Shown: positions 53,599-62,757 of the stretch, one piece after another | How the letters are laid out: every line of letters begins with the position of its first letter | Position numbering within the stretch: position 1 is the first letter of the stretch | Source of the DNA: an uncultured SAR86 cluster bacterium | GTDB lineage: Bacteria > Pseudomonadota > Gammaproteobacteria > Magnimaribacterales > D2472 | Reading direction: 5' to 3' | NCBI GenBank assembly: GCA_902631785.1 | Contig: CACOZT010000003.1 | Span: forward strand, 61,158 to 125,157 | Length of the DNA: 64,000 bases | Program-made: the position numbers and the translations under genes | Notes under the pieces: model-generated | The model's input: only the letters and a program-made list of their open reading frames with translations | The model's database searches: none | Told to the model about the DNA's origin: nothing

Positions 53599-54563
53599 TT
53601 AAAAAATTTATAACTTATTGCTTATTTTTTATATCTAGTTGTAATTACCTTTACTCTGATTCTGTAAAAATAGGTCTTGGTTCCTGCCTTGATCAAGATT
53701 ATCCACAACCAATATGGGAAACAATTGAAGCAGAAAAACTAAACTACTTTATTTTTTTAGGTGATAACGTATATGGAGATACACCAAGTGGATCCCTAAG
53801 AAAAATGAAAAGTGCTTATGATAAACAAAAAAAAATTCTTCCAAATTTTTTAAATGAAGTTCAGATTTATTCTATATGGGATGATCATGACTATGGATTA
53901 AATGATGGCGGTAGCGATTACAAATATAAGAAAAAAGCTCAACAGCTTTATTTAAATTTTTGGGAAGTACCCACAAGTGATGATAGATCGAATCGTGATG
54001 GCGTATATTTCTCAACAAATGAAGTTTTTTTTGAAAAAAAGTTTAAGTTTATCTTTCTTGATACACGATTCTTTAGATCAAAACTAAAGGGTAAAAAAAG
54101 TAATTATGTTGAGAATACAGATTTAGATGCAACAATTTTAGGAGAAGAACAATGGGATTGGTTCGAGGATGAGCTTAAAAGCGACTTCGATTTCCTTTTC
54201 ATCTTTAGCTCAATACAAATTATTGCTGAAAATCATCGCTTTGAAAAATGGAGCAATTTCCCAAATGAAAAATCTAAATTTTTTACTTTGATAGAGGAAT
54301 TTAAAGATAAAACTTTGCTTTTTTCAGGCGACAGGCATCGAGCTGGTATATACAAAAAAGATGAAATTATAGAAATTACATCATCTTCTATGAATAAACC
54401 AGGATCTTCATTTGATGAAACTGATGATTATCTTATTGGGAACACATACCCTCAAGAAAATTTTACTGTTCTTGAAATTTTTGAAGACTCAATAGAAATA
54501 AAGATAAAAGATATTAAAGGAAATATTCTTAACTCAATTAAACGAAAGCATCATAAAAATTAG
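53595..54563 (+). CDS. PhoD-like metallophosphatase, secreted
   Basis: 322 aa. A signal peptide ends near CNYLYSD (a lipobox-like SSC precedes it). GLGSCLDQDYPQPIW, FIFLGDNVYGDT, IWDDHDYGLNDGG and FLDTRFFRS are the metal and active-site blocks of the alkaline phosphatase D family, with FSGDRHRAGIY at the end. It is shorter than Bacillus PhoD (over 500 aa), like many marine versions. It likely hydrolyses phosphodiesters or monoesters in the periplasm. The start is TTG overlapping the serS stop by four bases, so it shares that operon rather than a Pho promoter. Confidence 0.88.
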   Translation: MIKKFITYCLFFISSCNYLYSDSVKIGLGSCLDQDYPQPIWETIEAEKLNYFIFLGDNVYGDTPSGSLRKMKSAYDKQKKILPNFLNEVQIYSIWDDHDYGLNDGGSDYKYKKKAQQLYLNFWEVPTSDDRSNRDGVYFSTNEVFFEKKFKFIFLDTRFFRSKLKGKKSNYVENTDLDATILGEEQWDWFEDELKSDFDFLFIFSSIQIIAENHRFEKWSNFPNEKSKFFTLIEEFKDKTLLFSGDRHRAGIYKKDEIIEITSSSMNKPGSSFDETDDYLIGNTYPQENFTVLEIFEDSIEIKIKDIKGNILNSIKRKHHKN

Positions 54564-54670
54564 CGTTTAAATTTATACATAAAAAAATTCACAAAATTGT
54601 AATAGTTCTTAAACAGATTTTGATATATATTATCTGTATAACTAATTTTATATTTAGGGGCTATATAATT

Positions 54671-57600
54671 ATGATTCGGAATTTTTTTAAAATCTCGTTG
54701 CTTTCAATATTTATTTCACCATTTCTTGTATCACAAGAACTTACATCTGATATCACAGGAACTGTATCCACTTCAACTGGATCAGTAAGCGGTGCTCAGG
54801 TTGAAATAACTTATGAACCAACAAATACATCAATTACAAGAACTACGGATGAATCTGGTAGATACTTTGCCGGTGGTTTAAGACCTGGAGGTCCATACAC
54901 AATTACCGTATCTGCTGCAGGGTTAGTATCTCAAAATGCAACAACTACTCTAGTTGTTGGTGATACAAGGAGATTATCCTTTTCAATGGCATCCGCTGAT
55001 TTAGTGGATGAACTTATCGTCACAGGTTCTCGTGTTACTGCTGATAGAGATGGCTTCACAACATTAATAGATGCCGAAACTATTTCAAACACACCATCCG
55101 TAACTAGAGATCTGAAAGATATTCTTAAGCTTAATCCTTTTGTCACTCTAGATGATGAAGAAGATGGTGAAGAATCTATCTCAATAGGTGGCGCACATCC
55201 AAGAACAAATGATATTAGGGTAGATGGTGTTTCATTTAATGACGATTTCGGTCTTAATGATAACGGTTATCCATCTCAAAGAAGTCCAATTAACTTTGGC
55301 TCTATTGAACAACTTTCTGTCAAAGTAGCTCCTGCTTCAGTCGAATATGCTCAATTTAGAGGTGGTGTCATAGACATCATCACAAAGGGTGGATCTAATG
55401 AGTTCACTGGAGACTTTGCCTATTTTGATAGAGGGGACTCTCTCATGGGTGATAAGTTAGAAGGTGAGGATGTTGATATTACAAAAGATGATACCGCTTA
55501 CGAACTTGCTGCTGGTGGCCCAATAATTAAAGATAAATTATTTTTCTATGTAACCTATAGTGAAGCAGAGATTGCGAATCCATTAAGGTATGGTATTCAA
55601 GGCTCTGGTGCAGAAAATATTCTTGATGTTACTTCTGATCAAGCAGCACAAGTAAGAAATGCTATTCAGTCATTGATAGGCAAAGATCCTTTCGGGCCTA
55701 CTGGTGCTACTGAATCATCTCAAGAAAATACTTCCATTAGATTAGATTGGAATATAAATGATAAACATAGACTAACTTTTAATCATAAAGATGTTTATGG
55801 TACTGATTTAAGAGGATCATCTTCTGATAGAAATACAGTAGCTTTATATTCTGCTAGATATATTAAATCTGAAGAAACAACTACAAATAGTTTCCACCTT
55901 GTATCAGATTTAGCAGATAACTTAATTTCTGAGGTATACATATCAACAAAAGAGACTGCAACTGATCAGGTTTCACCAGCTGGTCAAAATATGCCAAGTA
56001 TCACAATTGATGAAGCATTTGGATATGAGTTTGTTGCTGGTCCAGATATCTTTAGGATGGCTAATGACCTAGATACTGAGACAAATTTCTTCAAAGCCAA
56101 ACTCACTTATTATCAAAACAATCATAAGATTACAGCTGGTTTTGAAAATAGTGTTTACGATACATACAACGTATTTATTGTAGATGAAGATGGTTCGTTT
56201 GAGTTTGATGATCTTGCAGCTCTTCAAGCTGGACAATTCAGCTCATATTCTGCATCTGGTGCAAAAACTGGAAATGTTGCAGATGCGGCTGCTGATTTTG
56301 AATATGAACTTACATCAATGTACTTAATGGATGAATATACTATGTCCGATACTATGACATTAACGTATGGTATTAGATATGATGAATATTCTGGTGATGA
56401 CACTCCAACAAATACATCTTTTCAAAATACTTATGGATTTAAGAATGGCGGTATAAAAGGTACAGATTTGCTCACATATCGTGTTGGGCTTGATATTATG
56501 CTTGATGATTTAAGTGATTTAAACATTACTTATGGTACTTATTCAGCAAAGCTACCAAATGTTTGGATTTCAAATGCATATACTAATACTGGTACAAATA
56601 TTGCAAATTACAACAGCTCTTATGGAGGCTGTCCTGGAACAGGGTTATATAGCGATTTTGTATTCTCAGGATCGAATTCAAAGCCTAACTGTGTGATTGC
56701 TTCAATTGGTAACCCTAATAATGTTTCGGGTAAAGTTGATTTTATTGCTCCAAGTTTTGAGTGGCCAGAATCAGAAATTCTTAATATTACTTATAACAGA
56801 GTTTTACCTTATGACATTGATATGACTCTTACTCTTTTAAGATCACAGGAAGAAGAGGCTTTGTATAGAATTATAGATACAGGATATCCTCTAATTGGTG
56901 ATGAGCCTACTGTGCCTACTGAAAAAGCACCAGACGGCAGACCTATATATGATCAAAAAGAAGTTCGAGGCTATCATGCTGGTCTATATAATGTATGTTG
57001 TGGAGACAGAGAAGTCTTCTCTGCAAGTTTGTCAAAAGCATTTAGAGATGGAGATACATTCGTTACTCTTGCTTATACAGCACAGGATCACCAAAACAGA
57101 AGTGATATGACATCATCTACTTCAAATTCAAACTTTGGTAAAACTGGTGCAATTGATTTTAATAATAGAATTAAAAATAGATCAACATATGAGACAGAGC
57201 ATAGTCTTCTAATGACATTAACATCTAAGCACTATTTCTTTGGAGCAAATGCACCAACAACATTTAGCTTGGTTTTTTCTAGAGAATCAGGAAATGTTAA
57301 GTATCCAACATTTGATACATATACAAGTCGACCTAGTGACTATAAATCAAAAGCATTTGGTTATGAATTTAATTTAAATGATGATAGCTCATCACTTTTA
57401 TACATACCTACTGCTAATGATCCATTAGTGTGTTATTCATATAAATGTTTAAATGAAGGTTCTACTGAAGCTTATGAAAGACAAGAAGAAGTTCTGAACT
57501 TCCTATACAACGTATGGGGTCTTGAGGATTATGCAGGAAAAATTGCACCAAGAGATGCAGGAAATTTCCCATGGCAGAGTTCACTAGATTTAAATATAGT

Positions 57601-57874
57601 TCAAGAAGTTCCTGGATTTAGAGAAGGAGATACTTTTGTTCTAACTTTTGCGTTAGAGAATTTATTGAACTTTATTGATGATGATAAAGGTATTATCAGA
57701 TATGGATACTATTCAGGAAGAGTCCCTGTAATAGACCTTAGAATTGTTGATAATGAGAGATATGACTATAGTAGAAATGCTTTCAGATATAGCTTTGACG
57801 ATCCATTTAATATAGATAGATCAACAACACAGAGTTTATGGAGAGCATCTCTTGGAATTCAGTATAAATTCTAA
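54671..57874 (+). CDS. Oar-like TonB-dependent outer-membrane receptor
   Basis: 1067 aa from the ATG at 54671, preceded by AGGGG ten bases upstream; the track's start is 17 codons too early. A signal peptide ends near VSQEL. A carboxypeptidase-regulatory-like domain (about 20-105: GTVSTSTGSVSGAQVEI...ESGRYFAGGLRPGGPYTITV) is followed by a plug opening with DELIVTGSR and containing RDLKDILKLNPFV, ISIGGAHPRTNDIRVDG and YAQFRGGVIDIITKGG, then a barrel ending in the aromatic LGIQYKF. This is the Oar/RagA-like layout, used for peptides, glycans or other large substrates. No SusD partner is next to it. Confidence 0.93.
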   Translation: MIRNFFKISLLSIFISPFLVSQELTSDITGTVSTSTGSVSGAQVEITYEPTNTSITRTTDESGRYFAGGLRPGGPYTITVSAAGLVSQNATTTLVVGDTRRLSFSMASADLVDELIVTGSRVTADRDGFTTLIDAETISNTPSVTRDLKDILKLNPFVTLDDEEDGEESISIGGAHPRTNDIRVDGVSFNDDFGLNDNGYPSQRSPINFGSIEQLSVKVAPASVEYAQFRGGVIDIITKGGSNEFTGDFAYFDRGDSLMGDKLEGEDVDITKDDTAYELAAGGPIIKDKLFFYVTYSEAEIANPLRYGIQGSGAENILDVTSDQAAQVRNAIQSLIGKDPFGPTGATESSQENTSIRLDWNINDKHRLTFNHKDVYGTDLRGSSSDRNTVALYSARYIKSEETTTNSFHLVSDLADNLISEVYISTKETATDQVSPAGQNMPSITIDEAFGYEFVAGPDIFRMANDLDTETNFFKAKLTYYQNNHKITAGFENSVYDTYNVFIVDEDGSFEFDDLAALQAGQFSSYSASGAKTGNVADAAADFEYELTSMYLMDEYTMSDTMTLTYGIRYDEYSGDDTPTNTSFQNTYGFKNGGIKGTDLLTYRVGLDIMLDDLSDLNITYGTYSAKLPNVWISNAYTNTGTNIANYNSSYGGCPGTGLYSDFVFSGSNSKPNCVIASIGNPNNVSGKVDFIAPSFEWPESEILNITYNRVLPYDIDMTLTLLRSQEEEALYRIIDTGYPLIGDEPTVPTEKAPDGRPIYDQKEVRGYHAGLYNVCCGDREVFSASLSKAFRDGDTFVTLAYTAQDHQNRSDMTSSTSNSNFGKTGAIDFNNRIKNRSTYETEHSLLMTLTSKHYFFGANAPTTFSLVFSRESGNVKYPTFDTYTSRPSDYKSKAFGYEFNLNDDSSSLLYIPTANDPLVCYSYKCLNEGSTEAYERQEEVLNFLYNVWGLEDYAGKIAPRDAGNFPWQSSLDLNIVQEVPGFREGDTFVLTFALENLLNFIDDDKGIIRYGYYSGRVPVIDLRIVDNERYDYSRNAFRYSFDDPFNIDRSTTQSLWRASLGIQYKF

Positions 57875-57893
57875 GAATACTTATATATAATTT

Positions 57894-57920
57894 AAAGGCG
57901 GTTTTATACCGCCTTTTTTT
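57894..57920 (+). terminator. Terminator of the TonB-dependent receptor gene
   Basis: AAAGGCGG-TTTTATA-CCGCCTTT hairpin with a seven-T run. The start codon of the next gene lies only four bases past it, so that gene also depends on read-through or on a promoter inside the receptor gene. Confidence 0.87.
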
Positions 57921-57923
57921 ATT

Positions 57924-58826
57924 ATGAACAACTTAATACCAGAGCTATCATTTAAAGAAATTGAGAAGGGCGATTCTTTTTCAATAAATTTACTCAGAGA
58001 AGCACTTTCAGACCATGGTTTTTTTTCAATTACAGATCATGGCCTATCAAAAAAACTTGTTAATAATTGTTATGAATCAGCAAAGACTTTTTTTGATTTA
58101 GATTTTGAAGTTAAAAATACCTATAGCTCTGTTGGTTCAAAGGGTGCAAGAGGGTACACTCCAAAAGGCATCGAAACAGCAGTAGGTGAAAAGATAGCAG
58201 ATCAAAAAGAATTTTGGCATCACGGACCAGTTATAGATAATACTTTTGATAAAAAGATACCCGAAAATTTAGTTATAGAACAAGTTCCAGACTTTAATTC
58301 AAATTTTGATGAGCTATACAACGAATTACATAAAATTGGTTCGAGAGTTTTATCTGTAATAGCTCTTTCACTTGGTCTTGATAATAATTTTTTTACGCCA
58401 TGGGTAGAAAAGGGCAATTCACTTTTAAGATCAATTCATTATCCACCTGTTGAATCAATATCAAATCCTCACAGGGCTAGAGCACATGAAGATATCAATT
58501 TAATTACTCTTCTGATAGGCGCTGAAGAAGGGGGTCTTGAAGTTCTAAATAAGGATGGATCTTGGATCAAAGTAGCGCCAAGCTCTGAAGCGATTGTTTG
58601 TAATATTGGTGACATGATGCAGTTAGTTACTGATAAACAATTAAAAAGTACTACTCACAGAGTAATCCAAGATAAAGAGGCTGAATCAAAATCTAGATAC
58701 AGTATTCCGTTTTTTCTTCACCCAGCTCCGTCAATTAATTTGAAATCAATTTTTAGAGATGATGACGAAGGTATTCTTGCAGATGATTTTTTAGATCAAA
58801 GACTTAAAGAAATCAAACTTTATTAA
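57924..58826 (+). CDS. 2-oxoglutarate/Fe(II)-type oxygenase, isopenicillin-N-synthase-like
   Basis: 300 aa. The N-terminal DIOX_N part has LREALSDHGFFSITDHGLS, and YTPKGIETAVGEKIADQKEFWHHGP is the usual linker. The double-stranded beta-helix carries the iron ligands in AHEDINLITLLIG (HxD) and TTHRVIQ (distal His), and the 2-oxoglutarate contact SRYSIPFF (R-x-S). The substrate is unknown; members oxidise small molecules. It lies four bases after a terminator and one base before a nucleoside transporter, so the pair may act on a related compound. Confidence 0.9.
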   Translation: MNNLIPELSFKEIEKGDSFSINLLREALSDHGFFSITDHGLSKKLVNNCYESAKTFFDLDFEVKNTYSSVGSKGARGYTPKGIETAVGEKIADQKEFWHHGPVIDNTFDKKIPENLVIEQVPDFNSNFDELYNELHKIGSRVLSVIALSLGLDNNFFTPWVEKGNSLLRSIHYPPVESISNPHRARAHEDINLITLLIGAEEGGLEVLNKDGSWIKVAPSSEAIVCNIGDMMQLVTDKQLKSTTHRVIQDKEAESKSRYSIPFFLHPAPSINLKSIFRDDDEGILADDFLDQRLKEIKLY

Positions 58827-58827
58827 T

Positions 58828-60078
58828 ATGGATTTTTATACTCTTTTACAAATAGTCATTGGTTTCATAGGTTTAATTTTTATAGCAGTTCCTTTATCTG
58901 ATAATTATAAAATTATTAATTACAAATATGTTCTTTATGGCATTTTGTCTCAAGTATTGTTAGCGGCTATTTTATTAAAAGTACCCTTTGTAATAAGTGC
59001 ATTTGAAGTGCTTGGGAATGGAGTTGTAATTCTTCAAGAAGCAACTATAGAAGGTGCTAATTTTGTTTTTGGATATCCTCCATCAGAAAATGTTAGTCCT
59101 TATAGATCTCTGCTAGAAACATTTGCATTTGGAGTACTTCCATACATTATTGTCATGGCATGCATATCTGCAATTTTATGGTATTGGGGAATCTTACCTT
59201 TTATCGTTAATTTAATATCTAAAGCATGCCAAAAACTATTTAATATTGGAGGGCCTGTTGGTCTAGGAGCTGCTGCTAATATATTTGTCGGTCAAGTTGA
59301 AGCACCACTATTAGTAAGACCATATGTTGGAAAATTATCAAATAAAGAATTACTAATTCTCATGACAGCTGGTATGGCGACTGTTGCCGGTTCAGTGATG
59401 GTGGCACTTATAAGTATTTTAGAGAATGCTTTTATCGATGAGAACTTAATCCAACATTTCATAACTGCTTCTGTTTTATCAGTACCTGCTGCAATTATGT
59501 ATGCAAATATTATGATTCCTTCTAATTCAATTACTGATTTTAATGAAAATAAGGTACCAAAAGTTTACAAAAGTACAATGGATGCTGTTACAAGAGGTGC
59601 TTCCGATGGAGCAAGTATTGCATTGAGTGTTGGTACTATTCTTATCGCTGTAATTGCATTGGTTTATATTGTTAATTCGATTCTGGGATCTATTTCTTAT
59701 CAACTAGGTTTTGATTTATCAATTGAAATTATTTTAGGTTATATTTTTGCACCAATTGCTTGGTTAATGGGTATACCTTGGAGTGAGGCAGTTATTGCTG
59801 GAGAGTTACTTGGAATTAAAACTACCTTAAATGAATTTGTTGCATATCCTTCATTAGCTTCCTTAGAAAGTGGAGAGCTTTCGGATAGATCAAAATTAAT
59901 TACATTTTATAGTTTATGTGGTTTTGCAAATTTATCATCCGTAGGCATATTGATTTCAGGTATAACTGCAATGGCTCCTGAAAGAAAAGATGATTTAATT
60001 AGTGTTTCATTCAAAGCTCTTGTAGGAGCAACACTTGCATCATGTATGACCGGCCTTATCGTAGGAATTTTTATCTAA
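58828..60078 (+). CDS. Concentrative nucleoside transporter (NupC/CNT family)
   Basis: 416 aa with about ten hydrophobic segments. FVFGYPPSENVS, LPYIIVMACISAILWYWGILP, GPVGLGAAANIFVGQVEAPLLVRPY and the GMATVAGSVMVALI helix give the CNT signature with the nucleoside and sodium-binding residues (GQVEAP). It imports nucleosides with H+ or Na+. It starts one base after the oxygenase gene, and its end overlaps the convergent tspO by four bases. Confidence 0.94.
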   Translation: MDFYTLLQIVIGFIGLIFIAVPLSDNYKIINYKYVLYGILSQVLLAAILLKVPFVISAFEVLGNGVVILQEATIEGANFVFGYPPSENVSPYRSLLETFAFGVLPYIIVMACISAILWYWGILPFIVNLISKACQKLFNIGGPVGLGAAANIFVGQVEAPLLVRPYVGKLSNKELLILMTAGMATVAGSVMVALISILENAFIDENLIQHFITASVLSVPAAIMYANIMIPSNSITDFNENKVPKVYKSTMDAVTRGASDGASIALSVGTILIAVIALVYIVNSILGSISYQLGFDLSIEIILGYIFAPIAWLMGIPWSEAVIAGELLGIKTTLNEFVAYPSLASLESGELSDRSKLITFYSLCGFANLSSVGILISGITAMAPERKDDLISVSFKALVGATLASCMTGLIVGIFI

Positions 60079-60563
60079 TTATTAACAACAATAAATAGAT
60101 TTAAGTAAGACGCAAAACATAACCAAAGAACATAAGGCACATATAAAAAAGTTGATATTTTATCTATCTTGAAAAGAGTGATTGTTATTTTAATATTTAA
60201 AAATATAAGTAACCATATATCAATAAGAGCAATTACAGGCATATTAAATGCAAAAAATAACCAAGACCATATTGTATTAAAGAAAAGCTGAACATAGAAA
60301 ATTTTGTATATTGAATTAAACGCTCTATAAGCAGAAATTGACATAAATACATAAAGAATTGGCCAAACAATTCCAAATACATAACCAGGTGGATTTAATG
60401 ATGACTTAGTTAGCTCTTGGTACCATATATCTTCGGCAGTATTTGACGATGACAATCCACCTAAAATAAGAGCCAGAAAGGTAAATAAAAAAACACTTAA
60501 CTTCTTACTAAACAATCTATCTTTTTCTAAAAAATCTTCTGATGGTATCTGAAATATTTCCAA
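60075..60563 (-). CDS. tspO: TspO/MBR family membrane protein
   Basis: 162 aa, five membrane helices. WYQELTKSSLNPPGYVFGIVWPILYVFMSISAYRAF is the signature Pro-Pro loop and second helix, and FFNTIWSWLFFAF with LLIFLNIKITITLFKID the rest. TspO binds tetrapyrroles and responds to stress or light. The ATG at 60563 lies inside a 47-aa upstream ORF; a TTG at 60515, directly after that ORF's stop, would drop a 16-residue polar extension and is an alternative start. Confidence 0.92.
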   Translation of the reverse strand: MEIFQIPSEDFLEKDRLFSKKLSVFLFTFLALILGGLSSSNTAEDIWYQELTKSSLNPPGYVFGIVWPILYVFMSISAYRAFNSIYKIFYVQLFFNTIWSWLFFAFNMPVIALIDIWLLIFLNIKITITLFKIDKISTFLYVPYVLWLCFASYLNLFIVVNN

Positions 60564-60660
60564 ATAAGTTCGAGCCTTTTGGCCTTGCTTCTATATAAAT
60601 ATAAAATCCAACAAAAACTAAAGAGATAAGAAAAACCCAAACTGCATCGTATTCGCCCAT
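60517..60660 (-). CDS. 47-aa single-helix membrane microprotein (not in ORF track)
   Basis: The minus strand reads MGEYDAVWVFLISLVFVGFY, then IYIEARPKGSNL and a basic tail ending RRFFRKR. It overlaps the start of tspO by 47 bases and probably shares its transcript. Only a weak GAG ribosome site is seen. It is one of several similar one-helix ORFs here. Confidence 0.5.
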   Translation of the reverse strand: MGEYDAVWVFLISLVFVGFYIYIEARPKGSNLFGNISDTIRRFFRKR

Positions 60661-60701
60661 GCTCGAATTATAAATGTTTTATTATTTTAAATATATTTTA
60701 A

Positions 60702-61817
60702 TTATGTTTTTTCTACAATTATTGAGCAAACTGAATAACCTGCACCAAAAGAACATATTAAACCTTTCTCACCTGATTTGAGATCATTGTGAAGATTAAA
60801 TGCAAACATAGATCCTGCACTTGCCAAATTTCCGAATTTTTCTATTGGAAGTGGGGCAAGCGAAGTATCAAAATTATCTGACCCTATTACTTTAGAAACT
60901 ATTAAGTTAACCATTCTCGCATTGGCCTGATGTAACCAAAACTTTTTAATATCGTCAGACTTAAGATTATTTTCTTCTAATTGTTTATTAATAAACTTTG
61001 CAACCATTGGGCAAACTTCTTTAAACACACTATTTCCATTTTGATAAAAGAGTAAATCTTCATAGGATTTTTCATCACTAGCGGCTCTTGCAAGGTAACT
61101 CCAATCACTTCTTATGTTATTTGAAAATTTTGTAATTAATTTTCTATCTATAACTTTAAAGCCATTGCTTGAAGTATTATTTTTTGAAACGATTGTAGCA
61201 ACACAACCATCACCAAAAATAAAATGAATATCTCTCTTAGCATAGTTTACAAATGGAGTAGATATCTCTGGATTAATAACAAGAATAGTATCTGCAATTC
61301 CGGAGATAATATCGCTGACAGCATTATTAATGGCAAATGTGGTTGAAGAACAGCCAACCAGCATATCGTATGCGTATCCATCGATTCCAAGTTCATTTTG
61401 TATTTCAATGGCAACTGATGGATAGTTTCTCGCAGCATGAGATGTTCCTAATATGACAGCATCAATATCAGATGCTGTAACCCCAGCATTATCCATAGCT
61501 TTTTTTGCTGCCTTAATCCCAACTTCAGCATGAATTGACATCTTTGATTCATCTTCATGAACAACAGAAGGCATCATTTTGTTAATGTCTAAGATATTTT
61601 TTTTATCAATTACATGCCTTGTTTTTATACCGGAAGCTTTTTCAATAAATTCTGTTGAAGAATATTCAAGTTTTTGTATTTCTCCATCTTCAATTTTATC
61701 TTTATTAAGATCATTAAAATTATCAACGTATGAGTTAAAAGATAGCACTATTTCATCATTACTAATTGTATCCTCTGGATACCAAATGCCTGTACCAGCT
61801 ATATGAATATCTTTCAT
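60702..61817 (-). CDS. 3-oxoacyl-ACP synthase III-like (thiolase-fold) enzyme
   Basis: 371 aa, longer than FabH (about 320). The active-site Cys156 is in LVGCSSTTFAINNA, the His in FWLHQANARM, and the Asn in FGNLASAGSMFAF, which completes the Cys-His-Asn triad. The extra length is near residues 30-60. The family makes acetoacetyl-ACP or other first condensation products; this longer form is closer to the FabH-like group found beside alpha/beta hydrolases, so it may make special lipids rather than start normal fatty-acid synthesis. It is divergent from the hydrolase at 61855 with a 37-base gap. Confidence 0.88.
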   Translation of the reverse strand: MKDIHIAGTGIWYPEDTISNDEIVLSFNSYVDNFNDLNKDKIEDGEIQKLEYSSTEFIEKASGIKTRHVIDKKNILDINKMMPSVVHEDESKMSIHAEVGIKAAKKAMDNAGVTASDIDAVILGTSHAARNYPSVAIEIQNELGIDGYAYDMLVGCSSTTFAINNAVSDIISGIADTILVINPEISTPFVNYAKRDIHFIFGDGCVATIVSKNNTSSNGFKVIDRKLITKFSNNIRSDWSYLARAASDEKSYEDLLFYQNGNSVFKEVCPMVAKFINKQLEENNLKSDDIKKFWLHQANARMVNLIVSKVIGSDNFDTSLAPLPIEKFGNLASAGSMFAFNLHNDLKSGEKGLICSFGAGYSVCSIIVEKT

Positions 61818-61854
61818 AATATTTTAAAAACTTTATATACTATTATTATAAATT

Positions 61855-62757
61855 ATGATTTTAAACACCTCCATTGATAATAGCTATTTATATGTGCATT
61901 TATCAAACATTTTAGATCCCAAAGGAATAGTTCATATTTGCCATGGTAAAGCTGAACATATCGGAAGGTATAAATGGCTTATATCTAAGCTTAATGATGA
62001 TGGTTATCATGTAATTGCTATAGATCATAGAGGCCATGGGAAGAAAATTTTAAATAAAGATGATATCGGTAAGTTTTCTGATCATCAAAATGGCTGGGAC
62101 CTGGTGGTTAATGATTACGAAATATTAATAAATGATACTAAAAAAAGTTTTCCAGAATTAAAGCAATTTCTTTTTGCCCATAGTATGGGTTCCTGGATCG
62201 CATTATCAATGATAAAAAAAGAACTTAAAATTGATGGATTAATTCTCTCTGGATCTTCAAAATTCCCAAAATTTTTAATAGCAGCTCAAAAATTTATTAT
62301 AAAAATTGATATATTTTTCAATGGCAGAGGCAGAATTAATAATGTTATGGAAACCATAACAACTAATAGATTTAATAATTATTTTAAGCCAACTAGAACA
62401 ATAAGTGATTGGATTTCAACTGATAATAATAATGTTGATGATTATGTTCAGGATGATCTTTGTGGATTCAAAGTAACTAATGGCTTGTGGATGGATATGG
62501 CTCAAGGAATAGAAGATAGTTTTAAAAGCAAAAATTATAATAGCGCAAATAAAAATATTCCCGTTTTAGTTATATCCGGCTCAGAGGACCCTGTAGGTGA
62601 CTTTAAAAAGGGAGTAATGTCTTTATATAATTTTTTAGGAAAATTTTTTAATAATGTAAATATTAAAATTTTTGAAGAAGAAAGGCATGAAGTCTTCAGT
62701 GGAACTAAAAAAGTAGAAGCTTATAAATTACTAAATTCATTTATAGAGAGAATATGA
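61855..62757 (+). CDS. Alpha/beta hydrolase, monoacylglycerol-lipase-like
   Basis: 300 aa with no signal peptide. HICHGKAEHIGRYKWL and IAIDHRGHGKK are the Hydrolase_4 (monoacylglycerol lipase) opening; the nucleophile elbow is FAHSMGSWIAL, the acid lies in VISGSEDPVGDF, and the His in EERHEVFSGT. It would cleave lipid esters. It overlaps the next secreted hydrolase gene by four bases. Confidence 0.88.
   Translation: MILNTSIDNSYLYVHLSNILDPKGIVHICHGKAEHIGRYKWLISKLNDDGYHVIAIDHRGHGKKILNKDDIGKFSDHQNGWDLVVNDYEILINDTKKSFPELKQFLFAHSMGSWIALSMIKKELKIDGLILSGSSKFPKFLIAAQKFIIKIDIFFNGRGRINNVMETITTNRFNNYFKPTRTISDWISTDNNNVDDYVQDDLCGFKVTNGLWMDMAQGIEDSFKSKNYNSANKNIPVLVISGSEDPVGDFKKGVMSLYNFLGKFFNNVNIKIFEEERHEVFSGTKKVEAYKLLNSFIERI

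Noticed and set aside
54613-54637. ACAGAT-N13-ATCTGT inverted repeat upstream of the TonB receptor as an operator
   Set aside because: Six-base arms in A/T-rich DNA are too weak to claim a site.
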